Positions 34,236-46,235 of a DNA stretch of 64,000 bases are shown one piece after another. The DNA lies in the NCBI RefSeq assembly GCF_002288925.2, contig NW_022098004.1, positions 8,377,604-8,441,603 of the forward strand, written 5' to 3'. The stretch's first letter is position 1, and each line of letters opens with the position of its first letter. The notes under the pieces are model-generated. The model was not told where the DNA came from and did not search any database. It saw nothing but the letters and a program-made list of their open reading frames with translations. Source of the DNA: Delphinapterus leucas (taxonomy: Eukaryota; Chordata; Mammalia; Artiodactyla; Monodontidae). A program made the translations under genes and the position numbers.

Positions 34236-34694
34236 AGTGATATTTTGAGCTGATATTCCTTATAAATGCAAACAGTTCTGTTCAATCAATCCTGTAGAGG
34301 CCATAAACGTGCAGTGACTGCACCCTCTTCACCGGTGTTAAACCAAGCAGCATCCTCCGTCTGCGAGTGCCTCTATTTAAAGGGCTAGCCCCATCTCCTA
34401 AAAGCAAATGTTTTTAAAGCTGCTTTTTCCATCGATAAATCGTCTGAGCAGAGCCAGATTGAATTATTTATCTGGACTCTGAAAATCCGTATGGGCTATT
34501 CTCAATGCGGCTGTGGTCCAACTTTAGAAAATGTATTTGTGGAACCATAAATAACAGTATTAATCCCCAACTCCTTTTCTTGCTGTGTGATTCATTCATT
34601 CAAGAGACATGTAGAGGGCTGTGATTATGAGTGCTTGGCTAAGTATAACACTTCAGACATGGTCAAATTTCCAGAGTATGAGCTCCCCAAGGGA
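34236..34694. promoter_or_regulatory. repeat-free stretch, possible conserved non-coding element
   Basis: 34385-34570 carries 'ttccatcgataaatcgtctg', 'gattgaattatttatctgga' and 'ggaaccataaataacagtat', AT-rich homeobox-like motifs without any repeat. No gene is recognised. Confidence 0.25.
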
Positions 34695-34695
34695 A

Positions 34696-35058
34696 AGAAT
34701 CATGTCATTCTTTTTATTTTTTTTTAATTTTATTTATTTATTTTTGGCTGTGTTGGGTCTTCCTTGCTGCACGCGGGCTTTCTTTAGTTGCGGCGAGTGG
34801 GGGCTACTCTTTGTTGCGGTGCGCGGGCTTCTCATTGCGGTGGCTTCTCTTGTGGAACACGGTCTCTAGGCGCGTGGGCTCAGTAGTTGTGGCACGCGGG
34901 CTCTAGAGCGCAGGCTCAGTAGTTGTGGCGCACGGGCTTAGTTGCTCCGCGGCATGTGGGATCTTCCCAGACCAGGGCTCGAACTCGTGTTCCCTGCATT
35001 GGCAGGTGGATTCTTAACCATTGCACCACCAGGGAAGTCCCAGAATCATGTCATTCTT
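34696..35058 (-). mobile_element. CHR SINE, long form, with 17-bp target-site duplication
   Basis: The reverse element spans 34713-35041, from a T/A-rich tail via 'ggctgtgttgggtcttcctt' to 'attgcaccaccagggaagtc'. The duplication agaatcatgtcattctt is perfect at 34696-34712 and 35042-35058. At about 329 bp this is the longest CHR copy here. It contains two copies of the block 'ggctcagtagttgtggc'. Confidence 0.95.
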
Positions 35059-36120
35059 GACCATCATGATATTTGTAGAGCCTAGCTCACTGAATGGCTT
35101 GTGAATTTCAGTGTGTTTATTAAAGGCACGTAGTGTTGTTTTCATGGGGATTATATTCCAGTTAGCAGTGGTAGAGGTTATGGAAACTAAGCAGGCAATT
35201 ATGGTATATTGCACAGAAGTGTCAGAGCCTCAGGATGGTCCTTGATCCAGCTTTGGGGGACTCAGGGAAGATTTCCAGAAGGTAAGACTATCTAAGCTGA
35301 AAGATGAAGAGGGATAAACAACAGCGGACCTGTGTTGCACCCCCTACGTACCCACTCACCCCAGAGCACCTCTTCCCTTGTCTGTAGGCTATTAGGGGAA
35401 TATATGCATAATTCTTCTATTAAGAAGATCAACAACTTAATATAAGATGTTTAAGTTTCCTCTAAGTTCTAACAATTTGTAATTTCGGTATTTCTGGCTT
35501 GAGCAAACAAGATGTCTTTTCTTCTTGGGGCCTCACAACATACCAGAGACAGAGGGGAAGAGAAAAGTAATACTGGACCCTCCAGGTGCCCTTGGCTGTT
35601 TTGCAGAGGCTGCCTCTGTGGGTTGATCGGGGCGTTTCTGGATGCCGGCAAATGTGTTTCCGTTTCGTTTCCTTCCCCCGCTCCCACCTCAGCCTTCGCA
35701 GCCTCCACGTTCTGGCACATGGCTGACCAGGAAGCGGTAGCCTTCTACTTGCTCAACAGCCAAAGGTGGGAGACAACCCAGACTCCTCACACATAACATC
35801 CTCCTGGGGACGCTTCTATGACGTCCTGGGTTGGGCCCGCCTCTCTGATGCTTCCATGTAGGAAGGAGTCCTAATTCTCTCCAGATTTGGGAGGAACGTG
35901 CCTGGGGTGAGGAAGACTCCATTGCCAGGGATGGACTCACTGAGGGAATGACTCATGGCTCAACTCCAGATCTGTCTCATCCGCAAAGGCTTTGTTGGCC
36001 GTTAGGGCTAGAGCAGATTGCTTGCTCTCACCACGCCTGTCTACACTGCCATCAGTGCGCTTATGAGAACGTGCCACCCTTACTTTTAAACTGTCCATCG
36101 CTTTCTATTATTTGGAGCAC
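35059..36120. other. mostly unique sequence, possible weak L2
   Basis: 35960-36120 has some L2-like wording. Frames at 35469-35796 on both strands overlap and are not supported as coding. Confidence 0.3.
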
Positions 36121-36124
36121 CCTT

Positions 36125-36420
36125 TCTTTCATACATCCATTCGACTGATGTTCATTGAGCCCCTACGGTGTGCTTGGTGAACACAGTGGTCCACAAGATG
36201 AACACAGCCGTCCCTGTCCTAATGAGTATCACACGCGGGGAGGGAAGACAGTCAATGAAATACCCGATTGTGATAAAGTGCAGGAGAGACAGCAGGTGCT
36301 TGGGTGACAATGTGTGATGGAGACACCTAGCGAGGCTCCAGAACGTGTAGCAAATCAGGGCGGGCCCCCAAGAAGTAACGGGTAGGCTGAGGACAGAAAA
36401 ACAACTACACAGACCGTGTC
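36125..36420 (-). repeat. ancient dispersed repeat, unclassified (same family as at 19078)
   Basis: 'gactgatgttcattgagccc', 'ctacggtgtgcttggtgaac', 'cacagccgtccctgtcctaa' and 'gattgtgataaagtgcagga'. This is the longest copy of the family in the window. Confidence 0.5.
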
Positions 36421-36499
36421 TCATTTGTCTTGTGTCTCTAGAGCCAGGTGGGATGCCTGGAACCAAAAGATGTGTGGTAACGGGAATGAATGAATGGTT

Positions 36500-37098
36500 T
36501 CTACTGCTGTGGTATCTTCCGGGTCCTTCTGCTTCTCTCCATCCCATTGGCTTGCTGCTTGCACCTTCCCTGCTGTCCTCTCCCCTCCCACGGAAGCCTC
36601 CGTGGGTTCCCTCACCTCCCCTCGTCTACTGCGCACACTCCCTACTCTCTGCCCTGATGATAGTCTTAAGTCACAAGTAGGATCGCGGTTTCCCTGCACA
36701 AATCCTCCGCGGCTTCCCCTTGGCTCACCAGTTAGAGTGCAGCTTTCTTCCCTGTTGAGTCCTCTATTTCCATAACATAGGTCTTCACGTGGCTGGCAGG
36801 ATTTGACACCCTCTTTCTATCTCTTGTACCTTCGAACCTGCTGTCCTCTTTGCCCCATTACCCTTTCCATTTTTCCTCACCTGCTGGGCACCCTGGTGTG
36901 CTTGCAGAGCCCTACGTGGAACTCCATATTGCTGATGCTTTTCCCAACTCACCTAGGTAGGCTCACTTACCATTGTATCACGAACGTTGATGAGCCTCAC
37001 TCCCCCGGTGGCCTGTGGGAGACTTCCTCGAGAATGGGGGTGTTATTTTATTAATCTCTGTTTCCCTAGCACTGTGTCCGAGGTACAGTAGGGGCTCA
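36500..37098 (+). repeat. probable L2 LINE 3' region
   Basis: 'cgcggcttccccttggctca', 'ttcacgtggctggcaggatt', 'ttgccccattaccctttcca', 'ccctagcactgtgtccgagg' and 'acagtaggggctcaa' follow L2 order over 500 bp. An A run (37099-37112) follows. Diverged, no open frame of the reverse transcriptase. Confidence 0.6.
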
Positions 37099-37112
37099 AA
37101 AAAAAAAAAAAA

Positions 37113-38915
37113 GTTTATGAAAGGAACAGGACATTTTCACAACCTTCTAGAAATATTCACTGTAAGACACAAAATGAATAGGTTTTTTTTTTTTTCTAAA
37201 AAGGATAGCTACCATTACCGGCAAATCTTACAGTTGTTTTTTAAATATTTTTTTATGAGCAGCAGCAGAACGACTGCATTTGGCTCTCGTTTATACTGTA
37301 AATACTTTACTTCAAAATGAATAATCAGCTTAGCAATGTCGGTGCCAGGGTCTCTTGCCTAGAGAAGAACTTCCAGGGACCTTTGAGGAACACCAAGACA
37401 CGTGGACACATTTTAAGAGCAGCTTATAGACCTTCTCTTCCAGAAAAGCATCTGGAGTAGACAGCTCTTGCCAAAGGCTTTATTCTCCAACCGTCTGCTG
37501 GAAACATGAAGTGGGAACAAATCAGATTTTCTTTTTGAGAAGAGGGCTGTACGCCAATGGAAATAAGGGAGCCCCCTCCACCCTTGCTGGATAAGTTTGA
37601 CTCCACAGCCCCAGAGCAAAGATCACCTGCAAACGCTCCAATGAATTGGGGTGTTTTCTTAGTTGGTCATCAAGAAATGAAAAGTAGGTATAGCACTGTG
37701 CTTAGTATCACCGTGATCACTTTACAAAGCTGATTTATCGTTGCCACTTGTACCTTCCATGGCAGAGCTGAGCCAAAAGCTCTAATGAACTTAAACTTTA
37801 CAGTAGCTACAGGATATTAAGCAGTGTCATCTCAGAAGACACCACCCCATTCATCAAGTTAATTCCTTCTGGGATTCCATGAACACTATGTTCTGGGGTT
37901 AGCGGATCTTTTGAAGCCTGGGGTGACTCAGCAGAAATATCTTTGATAATTTATGTAATTGACCAGGCACGACACATTATTTGCCCAAAGTTCCCAACAA
38001 GGCAGCGAAGAAGCTGTTGCTTTGTTTCTGATTTCATACCCACTCTGGCCTCGTCAAAGTGTTATTTGTAAACAGGATTGCTGCCTATTTCAAACTGTGA
38101 TTCAAAGGGTTTTCAAAACACCTTTCAGTGAAATTGGAAAGAAAGAAATGAGGCATATTTGATGTTAAGGAGTAAAAATTTTACCTTATTGTCTTGTCTC
38201 CCCTCCCAGAGACACAAACACTTCAAGAGAATTTTGAACGCTGGAGTGATCATTTCCATCCAACTCCAAGAATTCACCCAGTCCAATTCTGCTGGCCATA
38301 ATGTTAATAATACATCTTTTAAAAGTCGCAAGCATGAATTATTTGCAACACAAGTTTGATGGTGATAGCATGCATCATACATTAGTTCTTGAAGCTGAAT
38401 TATGCAGGGCTTATGCAGCGTGGGTCGATAGAATTTGGATTTCTCCGAATCTTTTTCCCTTTGCTCTCTCACCAAGAACACAGTCCTTCTGAGAGGTGAG
38501 TTCCTCGGTGTCAGCAGACGAGCTCAGTTACCTCGCTGGGTGCACAAGAAACAGGGATGCCTCCGCATTTCAGGATTATGCCCTCTGCATCTAGACAACA
38601 GATAGTAAGTAATTGATGAGAATTTGTCTTGCAGGCACATTGCTAGAACGTGCGCTCCACTTGCTGCATGGGCAGGAAAAGTGCAAGTGGAAAAGAGAAC
38701 GTGAGATAGCAAGCCAAAGCACATCGAAAGCGGACCCGGGTAGTAAAGTGGAGAGGGTTTACCTTGCAAGGCACGTCTGGAGCGCCCCCACAAATGACCA
38801 GGTCTTTCAAGCCCCTTGCCTTTCACCTTTTCTTTTCTCCCCTCTCGCTTCATCTCTGCGTCACCTGACTCCGGACCTACATTAATGGACCGTTCTCCCA
38901 GTTTTTCGTTAGATG
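37113..38915. promoter_or_regulatory. 1.8-kb repeat-free stretch, candidate conserved regulatory block
   Basis: No transposon of any class is recognised over 37200-38900, unusual for this window. Sequence is AT-rich in the middle (37640-38400) with motifs such as 'tgataatttatgtaattgac' and 'aatgttaataatacatcttt'. Frames of 60-118 codons occur on both strands without coding character. Confidence 0.25.
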
Positions 38916-38917
38916 TT

Positions 38918-38990
38918 TTCCACTGCTAAATGCTTAGCATAATGCCTGCTAAATAGTAAGCGCTCAGAAAATACCTGTTGAATGACCTGA
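38918..38990 (+). repeat. L2/MIR-type 3' tail
   Basis: 'gctaaatgcttagcataatg', 'cctgctaaatagtaagcgct' and 'acctgttgaatgacctgaat'. Too short to separate L2 from MIR. Confidence 0.5.
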
Positions 38991-39390
38991 ATATGTGTGT
39001 GGCATGATACCACGTGTGTCCCCACTTCTGCGTGTGCTGATCCTGTCCACCTGTCCCCAGAGAGGACTGGATTGGTTCAGTCAGGCAGTGTTGTCTAATC
39101 TGGCCAGAGCTCTCACAGCAGGCTACCCCACAGGCCACCTTTGGGTGTGGGACCCTTTCTTTGCTTGTCTAATCATCTCTGGCCCGATGGGTGAGGATCA
39201 TTCATCAAATGACAAGTTCTGTGCAAGGACTGACCTTGGGTGATGATGTACAGGCATAGCAAGCGCTCAGGTGTTCTGAACTCCTCATCCGTACGCCAGT
39301 AAATATGTCCTAATCTTTTGTGCTCAGCACCATGCTAGACTTTACAGATACCGATAGATTAGAATGAGTGGTTGAAAGATGTCTCCCAGG
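38991..39390. other. unique sequence
   Basis: No gene or repeat is recognised. Confidence 0.3.
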
Positions 39391-39391
39391 C

Positions 39392-39570
39392 AAGAAGAAG
39401 GATTAGAAAGGAACACGGGGAAACTTTTGGGGGTGATGGATAGCGTCTTGATTGTGGTCGAGGTTTCAGAGTTGTACACAAACGTCAAAACATCGAATTG
39501 TGCACCATAAATATATGCAGTTTATTGTACACCGATTATATCCTGATAAAGCTATTAAAATAGAGTAAAA
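39392..39570 (+). repeat. old L1 (L1M-type) 3' end
   Basis: 'ttttgggggtgatggatagc', 'tgattgtggtcgaggtttca', 'aaacatcgaattgtgcacca' and 'gattatatcctgataaagct' match the 3' terminus of ancient L1. Confidence 0.75.
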
Positions 39571-40130
39571 AGATGTCCTCCAAAATGATGAGGCCACTGT
39601 TTCCAAGGCTTGGCCATTTGTTGGCATCTCTAGTTGGGACAAGTGTTTTTACACCTCTCCCGCTCCACAGTGTTTGTCTGACCATGAGAGGAGAAAGATC
39701 TTGGTCTGAAGTAATTATAACTGGCTTGGAAGGATAGGGTAAATCAAACAGATGCTATTTGATTTAATGGAGAACAACGTGAAACTCCTTTGCGACTCAA
39801 AAGCTAATGACACAAGTATGGGTTTAGGAAGAAACAGCTTCCCAGAAAAATATGTGAAAAAGATGGAGCAAATATAACAGTGCAGAGCAAATTTAACAGT
39901 GCACTGTGATTGCCAAAAAGTAAAATTTTAGGATGCATTATCTAGAAGAAGGAAGGAGATCATTTTGTTCTCCTTCTGAGCTCTTTACTTAGCTGGAATA
40001 TTGCATTTGTTTCCAGTGGATCACAATTTCATAGGGACATTTGGGTGAGATTTTTAGAGGACACAAACCAGGATGGTAAAAAGATTTAAGATGATGTAGC
40101 ATGGGGAATAGCAGAAGGAGCTAAGAATGT
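39571..40130. other. unique sequence
   Basis: Ordinary AT-rich sequence. The phrase 'agcaaat(a)ttaacagtgca' occurs twice at 39869-39903, a small local duplication. Confidence 0.3.
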
Positions 40131-40134
40131 CTAA

Positions 40135-40582
40135 CCCAGAGTACCTTCAATGATTCGCCAACTATGGGGGAATAAAACTTGGCAAGTTCCGGGCATTCTG
40201 CAAAACATACATCACATGCTAAGCTTAAATCTTTAAGTCTGCAGAGAGGTGATGTGGGCTTGCCAGGGTCACCAAATTTTTCGAGTCTCCACCTTCTAGG
40301 GACATGGTAGAACTGCACTTTAAAATTGGGCATAGCCGTGTTATGTTCTTTGGCCAGTGACGTGTGGGTGCAAATGATACATATAAGTTCTGGGGGAAGC
40401 ACATATCAATATAAGATCCATCAGCAGGATCACCGAGTGAAGACAGCATAGGTCAGACCCTGCCCCTAGCCAGAGCCACAGTGAACATGAGCAAGAATGG
40501 AAACTTAGTTATTTAAAGCTAGTGAGATTTTTGGAGCTGTTTGTTACTGCAGCAAGACAAAGTATACCCTGACTGATACAGA
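40135..40582 (+). repeat. ancient LTR-like repeat, tentative
   Basis: 'ttctttggccagtgacgtgt', 'agtgagatttttggagctgt', 'ttgttactgcagcaagacaa' and 'ccctgactgatacag' resemble the 3' end of old MLT-type LTRs. The 5' part (40140-40330) is too diverged to assign. Confidence 0.45.
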
Positions 40583-40584
40583 TC

Positions 40585-40715
40585 GTCGTTAGTATCTTCC
40601 CATTTCAAATGAGGAAATAATTTCCCTAATATCCTACATCCAGTCAGTGATGGAGCTGTGATGTGAATTCTGATGAGGCTGCCTCCGAATCACATGCACT
40701 TCATCACCCTGATAC
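40585..40715 (-). repeat. MIR SINE
   Basis: 'cccatttcaaatgaggaaat', 'cagtcagtgatggagctgtg', 'gaattctgatgaggctgcct'. Reverse core and head. Confidence 0.65.
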
Positions 40716-42630
40716 CCAGAGGAGTTAAATCTAACGTGTAATATTTGAGCAGAAGGAAGAGTAAAACTGAAACTTAGAAGAGACCTTATTTTCGGCTCAG
40801 CATAAGAGATCACAACCACAGTTATCTGACAACAGAAGGGGCTGTTTGGGAGGTTTTTAATCTCCCCATCTCTGAAAGTGTTGAAGCAGAAGCTTATCAA
40901 CTGCCTTTCTAGGTTGTGGTGGTGAAAATTCAAGCAGAGAAGATGTTTGAGCTAGAAGACTTGTTATTTTCCTTCCAGCCCTAAGATCCTAGGAGACTGT
41001 ACCTTTTAAGAGGTAGATATGCCCAGAGGGCATTTCATAAACACGAGCTGACTGTAATAAAACATTCTCAGCCAGAGAGGGGAAAAGCTAGTTCCTTTTC
41101 AGCATCCAGGTAACTGGTAACTTAAATCAGCGCTGATAGCCCATACACCCTACGGAAGTTGAGAGGACCTGGCTGAGTCCCTGGCTGAGTCCTCAAATGT
41201 TAATTGCAGGAAATTTGTCTGCTAGAAGTGCTAATGCTGCCTAGAGCCTGGGGTCAATCTTTATTCTCTAAGATCCCCCCATAGCAGAATGCATTTTTAT
41301 CTTTCTGTTTTGTCCATGACCACACCCCACCCCCATCCCTACCCCAAACCCAGGCTAATAAACTCTGGTGTTTTGTTGTGACCAGAGATTCTCTCTGCAT
41401 TTTAAATTCCACCTTCCTTTAGTGAGATACTAAGACTCAAGCTCCCCTGAGCCTGAGCATCTCAGCCACATAAATCATAGAGCAAGGAGATTTTTATGCA
41501 AAATAAAGCACTTTCCATGCTTTTCCCCTTGCAATGATTACATGATTTTCCCCTGAAACTGAACAATATATGTTTCATAAATAGATCCCTCTCTCTCTAA
41601 GCAAACCTTGGAGATGGATTATTTGTTGGGTTTGCATTTTGTTTTTCAGTGTTGCAGCTACCAGAAGCCACTTCTCACAGGCCCACGGCAAGGGGGTTGG
41701 GGGATGGAAGGGCTGAGAGTCCCACAGACCGTCCTTTTCACTGCTGGGACTCACTGTCTCCCAGTGGCGCATTGCTTCTTAGAACTTAGATCACGAGATG
41801 CTCAGAAAGCCTTGAAAAGAGTCGATTCCTAATCCCAGAGGGGTGGTTCTCAAATTATCAGTGAAGGAGGAAAAAAAAGAACAGTAGAAAAAAAAAAAAA
41901 AGGTGTGTTTTAACATGTGAAATTCATAGCCTTTCTAAGTGGATATTTATTTTTAGTAACCTCATGTCACTTCTGAAAAAAACAGAGAAAGTTCAATATT
42001 TGAGAGAAGTTACCATTCTCTGCTGAAGGTACCAAACAGTCGGAAGTTAGCGGCATTCTTTACGGGGTGATGCCACATTAGACACACAGTCAACTGGGAA
42101 AAAAAAAAAAGGCACCAGCAATCCCTTTGAAAGAAAGGGCACGCTTAATACCAAGGTTGTGAGTACTCCATACTGAAATACTTCCGAAAGGTATTTATTC
42201 CCCATGTCACAGAGAACCCCTGCAGTTCAGAACGCCACCCACCATAGAGATGGGGCTGGAGTTGGGGTCCCCTGGCTCTAACTTGTCATGTCCACTGGCC
42301 ACGTGAGAGCCAGGGCTCCCTGCCCAGCTTGTCTAAAGAGACCAAGTCATTTGATTCCCAGGACAAAGGGGCCTCATCAGAGTGGACACAGCCCAGCGGG
42401 GAAATCCTGACATCACACAAAACAGAGACAACCTCATTATTCTGGAATGTAGGGATGGGGAGGTAAAGGGAGAGCAGAGTTGAAATGTGCCTTTGTACTT
42501 TACCTAAATCTGAACGAGGCCCATGAGTTTTCACGCATCGCTGAGACTACAGTAAATAATTTCCGCACCCTGCGGCATTTGATGTGAACGATGGATTTGT
42601 CCACTTCAAATTAGCCTCCAGTCTCTTAGG
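40716..42630. other. mostly unique sequence
   Basis: Long A runs at 41869, 41888 and 42099. A hAT-type end 'ggtggttctcaaattatcag' at 41843 has no recognisable body. No gene recognised. Confidence 0.3.
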
Positions 42631-42639
42631 GAGGAAATA

Positions 42640-42885
42640 TAGCCTAGTGGCTTCAGAACGGGGGCTGTGGTGTCAGCCTGTCTAAGCTTGGATTTTCCTT
42701 CTCCTACTTGTTACCTGTAAGATACTTTGTACAAGTACTTCTCTGAACCTCCGTTAACTCATCTGTGAAATGGGACCAGAACAAACTGTTGTCAAGGTTT
42801 GTACAGTTTCTGGCGCAGAGCAAGTAATGTTATACTCACTGTGATCATACTACCATCACGCTGGTAGTGATCATACTACCAGCTG
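42640..42885 (+). repeat. MIR SINE with small duplication in its tail
   Basis: 'tagtggcttcagaacggggg', 'acttctctgaacctccgtta', 'actcatctgtgaaatgggac' and 'tgttgtcaaggtttgtacag'. The phrase gtgatcatactacca is present at 42841-42855 and again at 42867-42881, a 26-bp-period partial duplication. Confidence 0.82.
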
Positions 42886-43365
42886 GACACCCTCTGTTAC
42901 TGTAGTGACATTTCCATGAAAACCCGTGCTCATGTCAAAAGTGCGAAGATCCCAGACATTGTGATAAAAAATGTCTGGTGTTCAAAGCCCGAGCTCTGTA
43001 CATCCGAATGCACTTGTGTGTGTGTGTGCATGCACTTGTGGGTTGAAACTGACTTGAGTCTCAGTTTTTACATTAACAAAATATTCATTACAATGCCTAG
43101 GATCAGGTAGGGTGTAAAATAAACGGGGCCACCTATGTAAAGGTGAGTCCCATCCCTGACACACAGAGTGATCCACGTGGCAGTGCTGCCAAGCCTTTCC
43201 GTGAATTCAGATCCCTGCCCTGTGTCTTGACAAGCCTTAAAAATTGTGGGGAGCGATTCCAGGTCAGCATAATGCCCCCGGCTGTTCCCCATGAGGGGTC
43301 CCTTGGAACAGGGACCTAACGTCAATATCTATTGTCTCCAACACCGAACTCTTCACCTGATACTG
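42886..43365. other. unique sequence
   Basis: Contains a short (GT)n at 43015-43027. Nothing else recognised. Confidence 0.3.
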
Positions 43366-43369
43366 CAGT

Positions 43370-43725
43370 CACCTCTGACCGTAGCATCTAGGCCTCTCTC
43401 CCCTCACCTCCTGGACCACAAGCTCATAGAAGCAGCTAAATGGTCTGCCTCTTTCTCACACTCAGCATACAGAACACAAGCAATGTGTATGCCCCGGAAT
43501 CATTCACTAGGTGCTTTTTGAATGAGGGAATAATACAACACCACCTTCTCCTACCATTTAACACAGCAAGACGCATTACATTCGCTGATTTAATATCATG
43601 TCTTTCCAGGCAGCATCTATATGCTGGTTTTACTTGGTGCCGTGTCCCCAGGCTGAACACAGTTCCTGGCACACCCTAGATGCTTAATAAATGTCTGTTT
43701 TGTGAATGAATGAAGGAAGGAAAAA
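43370..43725 (+). repeat. two L2-type 3' ends in tandem
   Basis: The first (43370-43530) has 'ctcctggaccacaagctcat' and ends 'gctttttgaatgagggaata'. The second (43535-43725) has 'cccaggctgaacacagttcc', 'tggcacaccctagatgctta' and 'ataaatgtctgttttgtgaa' plus gaatgaat. Two tails in the same direction suggest two insertions or a duplication. Confidence 0.55.
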
Positions 43726-44185
43726 ATGAGTATGCCATGGAGCAGCTCAATGAATATTTGATGTTTCAGGCTAAATAAAACATTTCCCATCTGGTGACTT
43801 GGGTAAACTGGGGTATATGTATCAGCTCATTAAGTCCATGGCAAAGGATCAGTCATTAAACTTGTCTCTTCATAAAATATGATTTGGGGGCTGTAATAAA
43901 CCCAGAATGATGCAGGCATGAATTAAAACTTTAGTGGAGGCTTTCCGAAATAATTCCATTCATCTAAATACATTCCATCCTGATTTTAAGGGCCTTTTCT
44001 GTAAAGTCTGTTTTCTTCACTCCCTATCCCCACACCTCACCCCTCCTCAGGGACAGACCTGTCAATGCCAGCATCCCTTTTCTGTACTTTTTTTTCAAAA
44101 AAAAAAAAAAGCATAACATGGCACGTGATTCACTTCATAGACACAATCCAGGTTGTATTTCATAAAGGGGAGAAAGCACAAGGGG
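43726..44185. other. unique sequence
   Basis: AT-rich, with an A run at 44098-44111. No gene recognised. Confidence 0.3.
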
Positions 44186-44189
44186 CTCA

Positions 44190-44795
44190 CAGAATAAATG
44201 TCGGGACATTACCAAATGTTAGCGTGGACTGAAAAGGACCTCTCGTCTCGTCTGATGATGGTGAGAATATAAAATGGTAAAGTTACTTTGGAAATCTGTT
44301 TGCAGTGTCTACTAAAATTAAGCACACACTGACCCTATCACCCAAGAATTCTATCCCTGGGAATGTCACCCACTAAAAAATGGGTGCATATGTCCAAAAA
44401 AGACACACAAGAATGTTTCTAGATGATTTATTCATCTTAGTCGAGAGATAGATTCTCCGTCCAGTGGAATATGATAGAGCAATTAAAGGGAACAAACTAC
44501 TGCTACAACAGTACTGCCCATCTCCACTTAGTCTGGAAGAAACTCACGGATATTCTGTTGAGTGAAAGAACCTAGAGACAAAAGAGTACCTACTGTGTAA
44601 ATCCATTTGCAGAAAGTTAAAAAAAAAAAAACAAGCAAAATTAATCAATGATGATAGCAGTGTGGATAGTGGATGGGGAGGAAGGAGGCTAAACTGAGAA
44701 GGAGAACAGGACGGCCTCCTGGAGAGCTGGAAACGCTTTATATTCCTGATCTCGGTGGTGGGCACATAGGTTACCTGCATCGTCAAATCAGACAC
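44190..44795 (+). repeat. old L1 (L1M/HAL1-type) 3' fragment
   Basis: 'gagaatataaaatggtaaag', 'ttactttggaaatctgtttg', 'gaattctatccctgggaatg', 'agtggaatatgatagagcaa' and 'gtggatagtggatggggagg'. These are the conserved steps of ORF2 end and 3' UTR in ancient L1. Frameshifted, no usable ORF. Confidence 0.78.
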
Positions 44796-45029
44796 TTAAG
44801 ATTTCATGCTCTGCTACAGCTATCTTGTTTCTCATTTAAAAACTTAATTGCAGCAAATGTCAGGGTTCTCTAACTACCAACATCGCTAGACCTTCTTTAT
44901 TCATTGGTACACTCTTCTTGTTACTTCTTTTTAGATATCAGTGACTGGCTTTGGCTAGATCTCCCAGGTGTTATTTTAATAGTTCCGTTGCTCTGATGGT
45001 TGTAACATGGACCTCTCAGGTCAGAGGAC

Positions 45030-45290
45030 AGTCACTCTAGAGCAGTGATAGCTTGAACTCAGGAACCATGTGACTCAGCTTCACATTCTGGCTTGGCTGT
45101 GGATTAGCTGTGTGACCTTGAGCGTGTTATCATAACCTTCTTGAGTCTCAGTCTGTTTATCTAGGAATTGGAAACAATATCTGTATTCATAGGGATTAGC
45201 GGATATATGGGGAAGTGGCCAGCTGGGCACAGAGTAAAGTGCGACTGACCGTTGTATTAGAAGTAGCGGTTGTAGTAGCGTGGAGAGTAA
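45030..45290 (+). repeat. MIR SINE
   Basis: 'attctggcttggctgtggat', 'tagctgtgtgaccttgagcg', 'cttgagtctcagtctgttta' and a degenerate 'ggcacagagtaaagtgcgac' tail. Nearly complete. Confidence 0.82.
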
Positions 45291-46018
45291 TTGCAGAGGT
45301 ACTAACGGCATAACTACAGTCAGACTGGCCTGGGTACGCTGTAGCCTCGCTTGCTGCGTGTTGAGTGGAAGGCATCACAGGGAGGGGTGTGTGAGTGCCC
45401 TAAGTGGTAATAATACTACTGTGGCCGTATCATGTCAGAATGGAAACCTCTTAGCTCGGCTTGGAAAAAGGAGAACCCAGCCTGCAAGACGTTTACTTCT
45501 GGATCTGGAACACCCCATGCTTAGGGCATGACATTTATCCATGTTCCTGGTGGCACCCGAGCCCAAAGTAAAGCCAGATGTCCTGTGCCCCAGTCTGAAC
45601 TGCAGGCTGTGGTTCCGTGGGCAGATGGCTCCCAGAATTCTCCATAATGATCCCCTCAGTGGCCTGCCATGGGGCAGTTGTGTGATGACTGTGTAAAAAA
45701 GGAAACCAGAGGTTAAACCTTGGTGGAATCCATGTCTGGTTAGATCATTTACATTCATAATTACTTTCCGTCACCACACTGGAGCATGTCTGGTTGTTCA
45801 TAATGGGAAAAGTGATTTGCTGTGGCGTCCACATGGAGAAGGCGGTGTGACTCACGGGTTCAGGCCCAGCTCAGGGAATGCAGTGTGGCTGAGTCCCTGC
45901 TTGGGCTGATTCAGTTGGTGATGTTGCCACTCTTCCTGCCAAGGTCTCCAAGACTCAGAGACAAGAAAGACCACGAACTCAATCAGGACATAAAAGATAG
46001 GTTGGTATTTTTCCCAGC
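45291..46018. other. unique sequence
   Basis: Several frames of 60-107 codons on both strands. None has recognisable features. Confidence 0.3.
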
Positions 46019-46019
46019 A

Positions 46020-46235
46020 AGTCTTTTCATTGTCAACAATGATGGAAGCTGTCATTGGAGTAGCACCCACTACGTGCCGAGCACTTTATGTGTCGTGTGT
46101 CACTATGACCTCACTCCTACTTCGTCTGTCTAGGTACAATCATCTTTATTTTAAGGATGATGAAATGGGTGGTTATAGGAATGAAGTCAAGCTTGTAACT
46201 GACAGAGCCAGAAATCAAATTCTTTCGTGTCTTCC
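46020..46235 (-). repeat. MIR SINE
   Basis: 'gtagcacccactacgtgccg', 'agcactttatgtgtcgtgtg', 'caatcatctttattttaagg', 'aagcttgtaactgacagagc' and 'cagaaatcaaattctttcgt'. Reverse, nearly complete. Confidence 0.82.

Noticed and set aside
42841..42881. Short spaced repeats as a possible CRISPR array
   Set aside because: Only two copies, in a mammalian MIR; no array structure.
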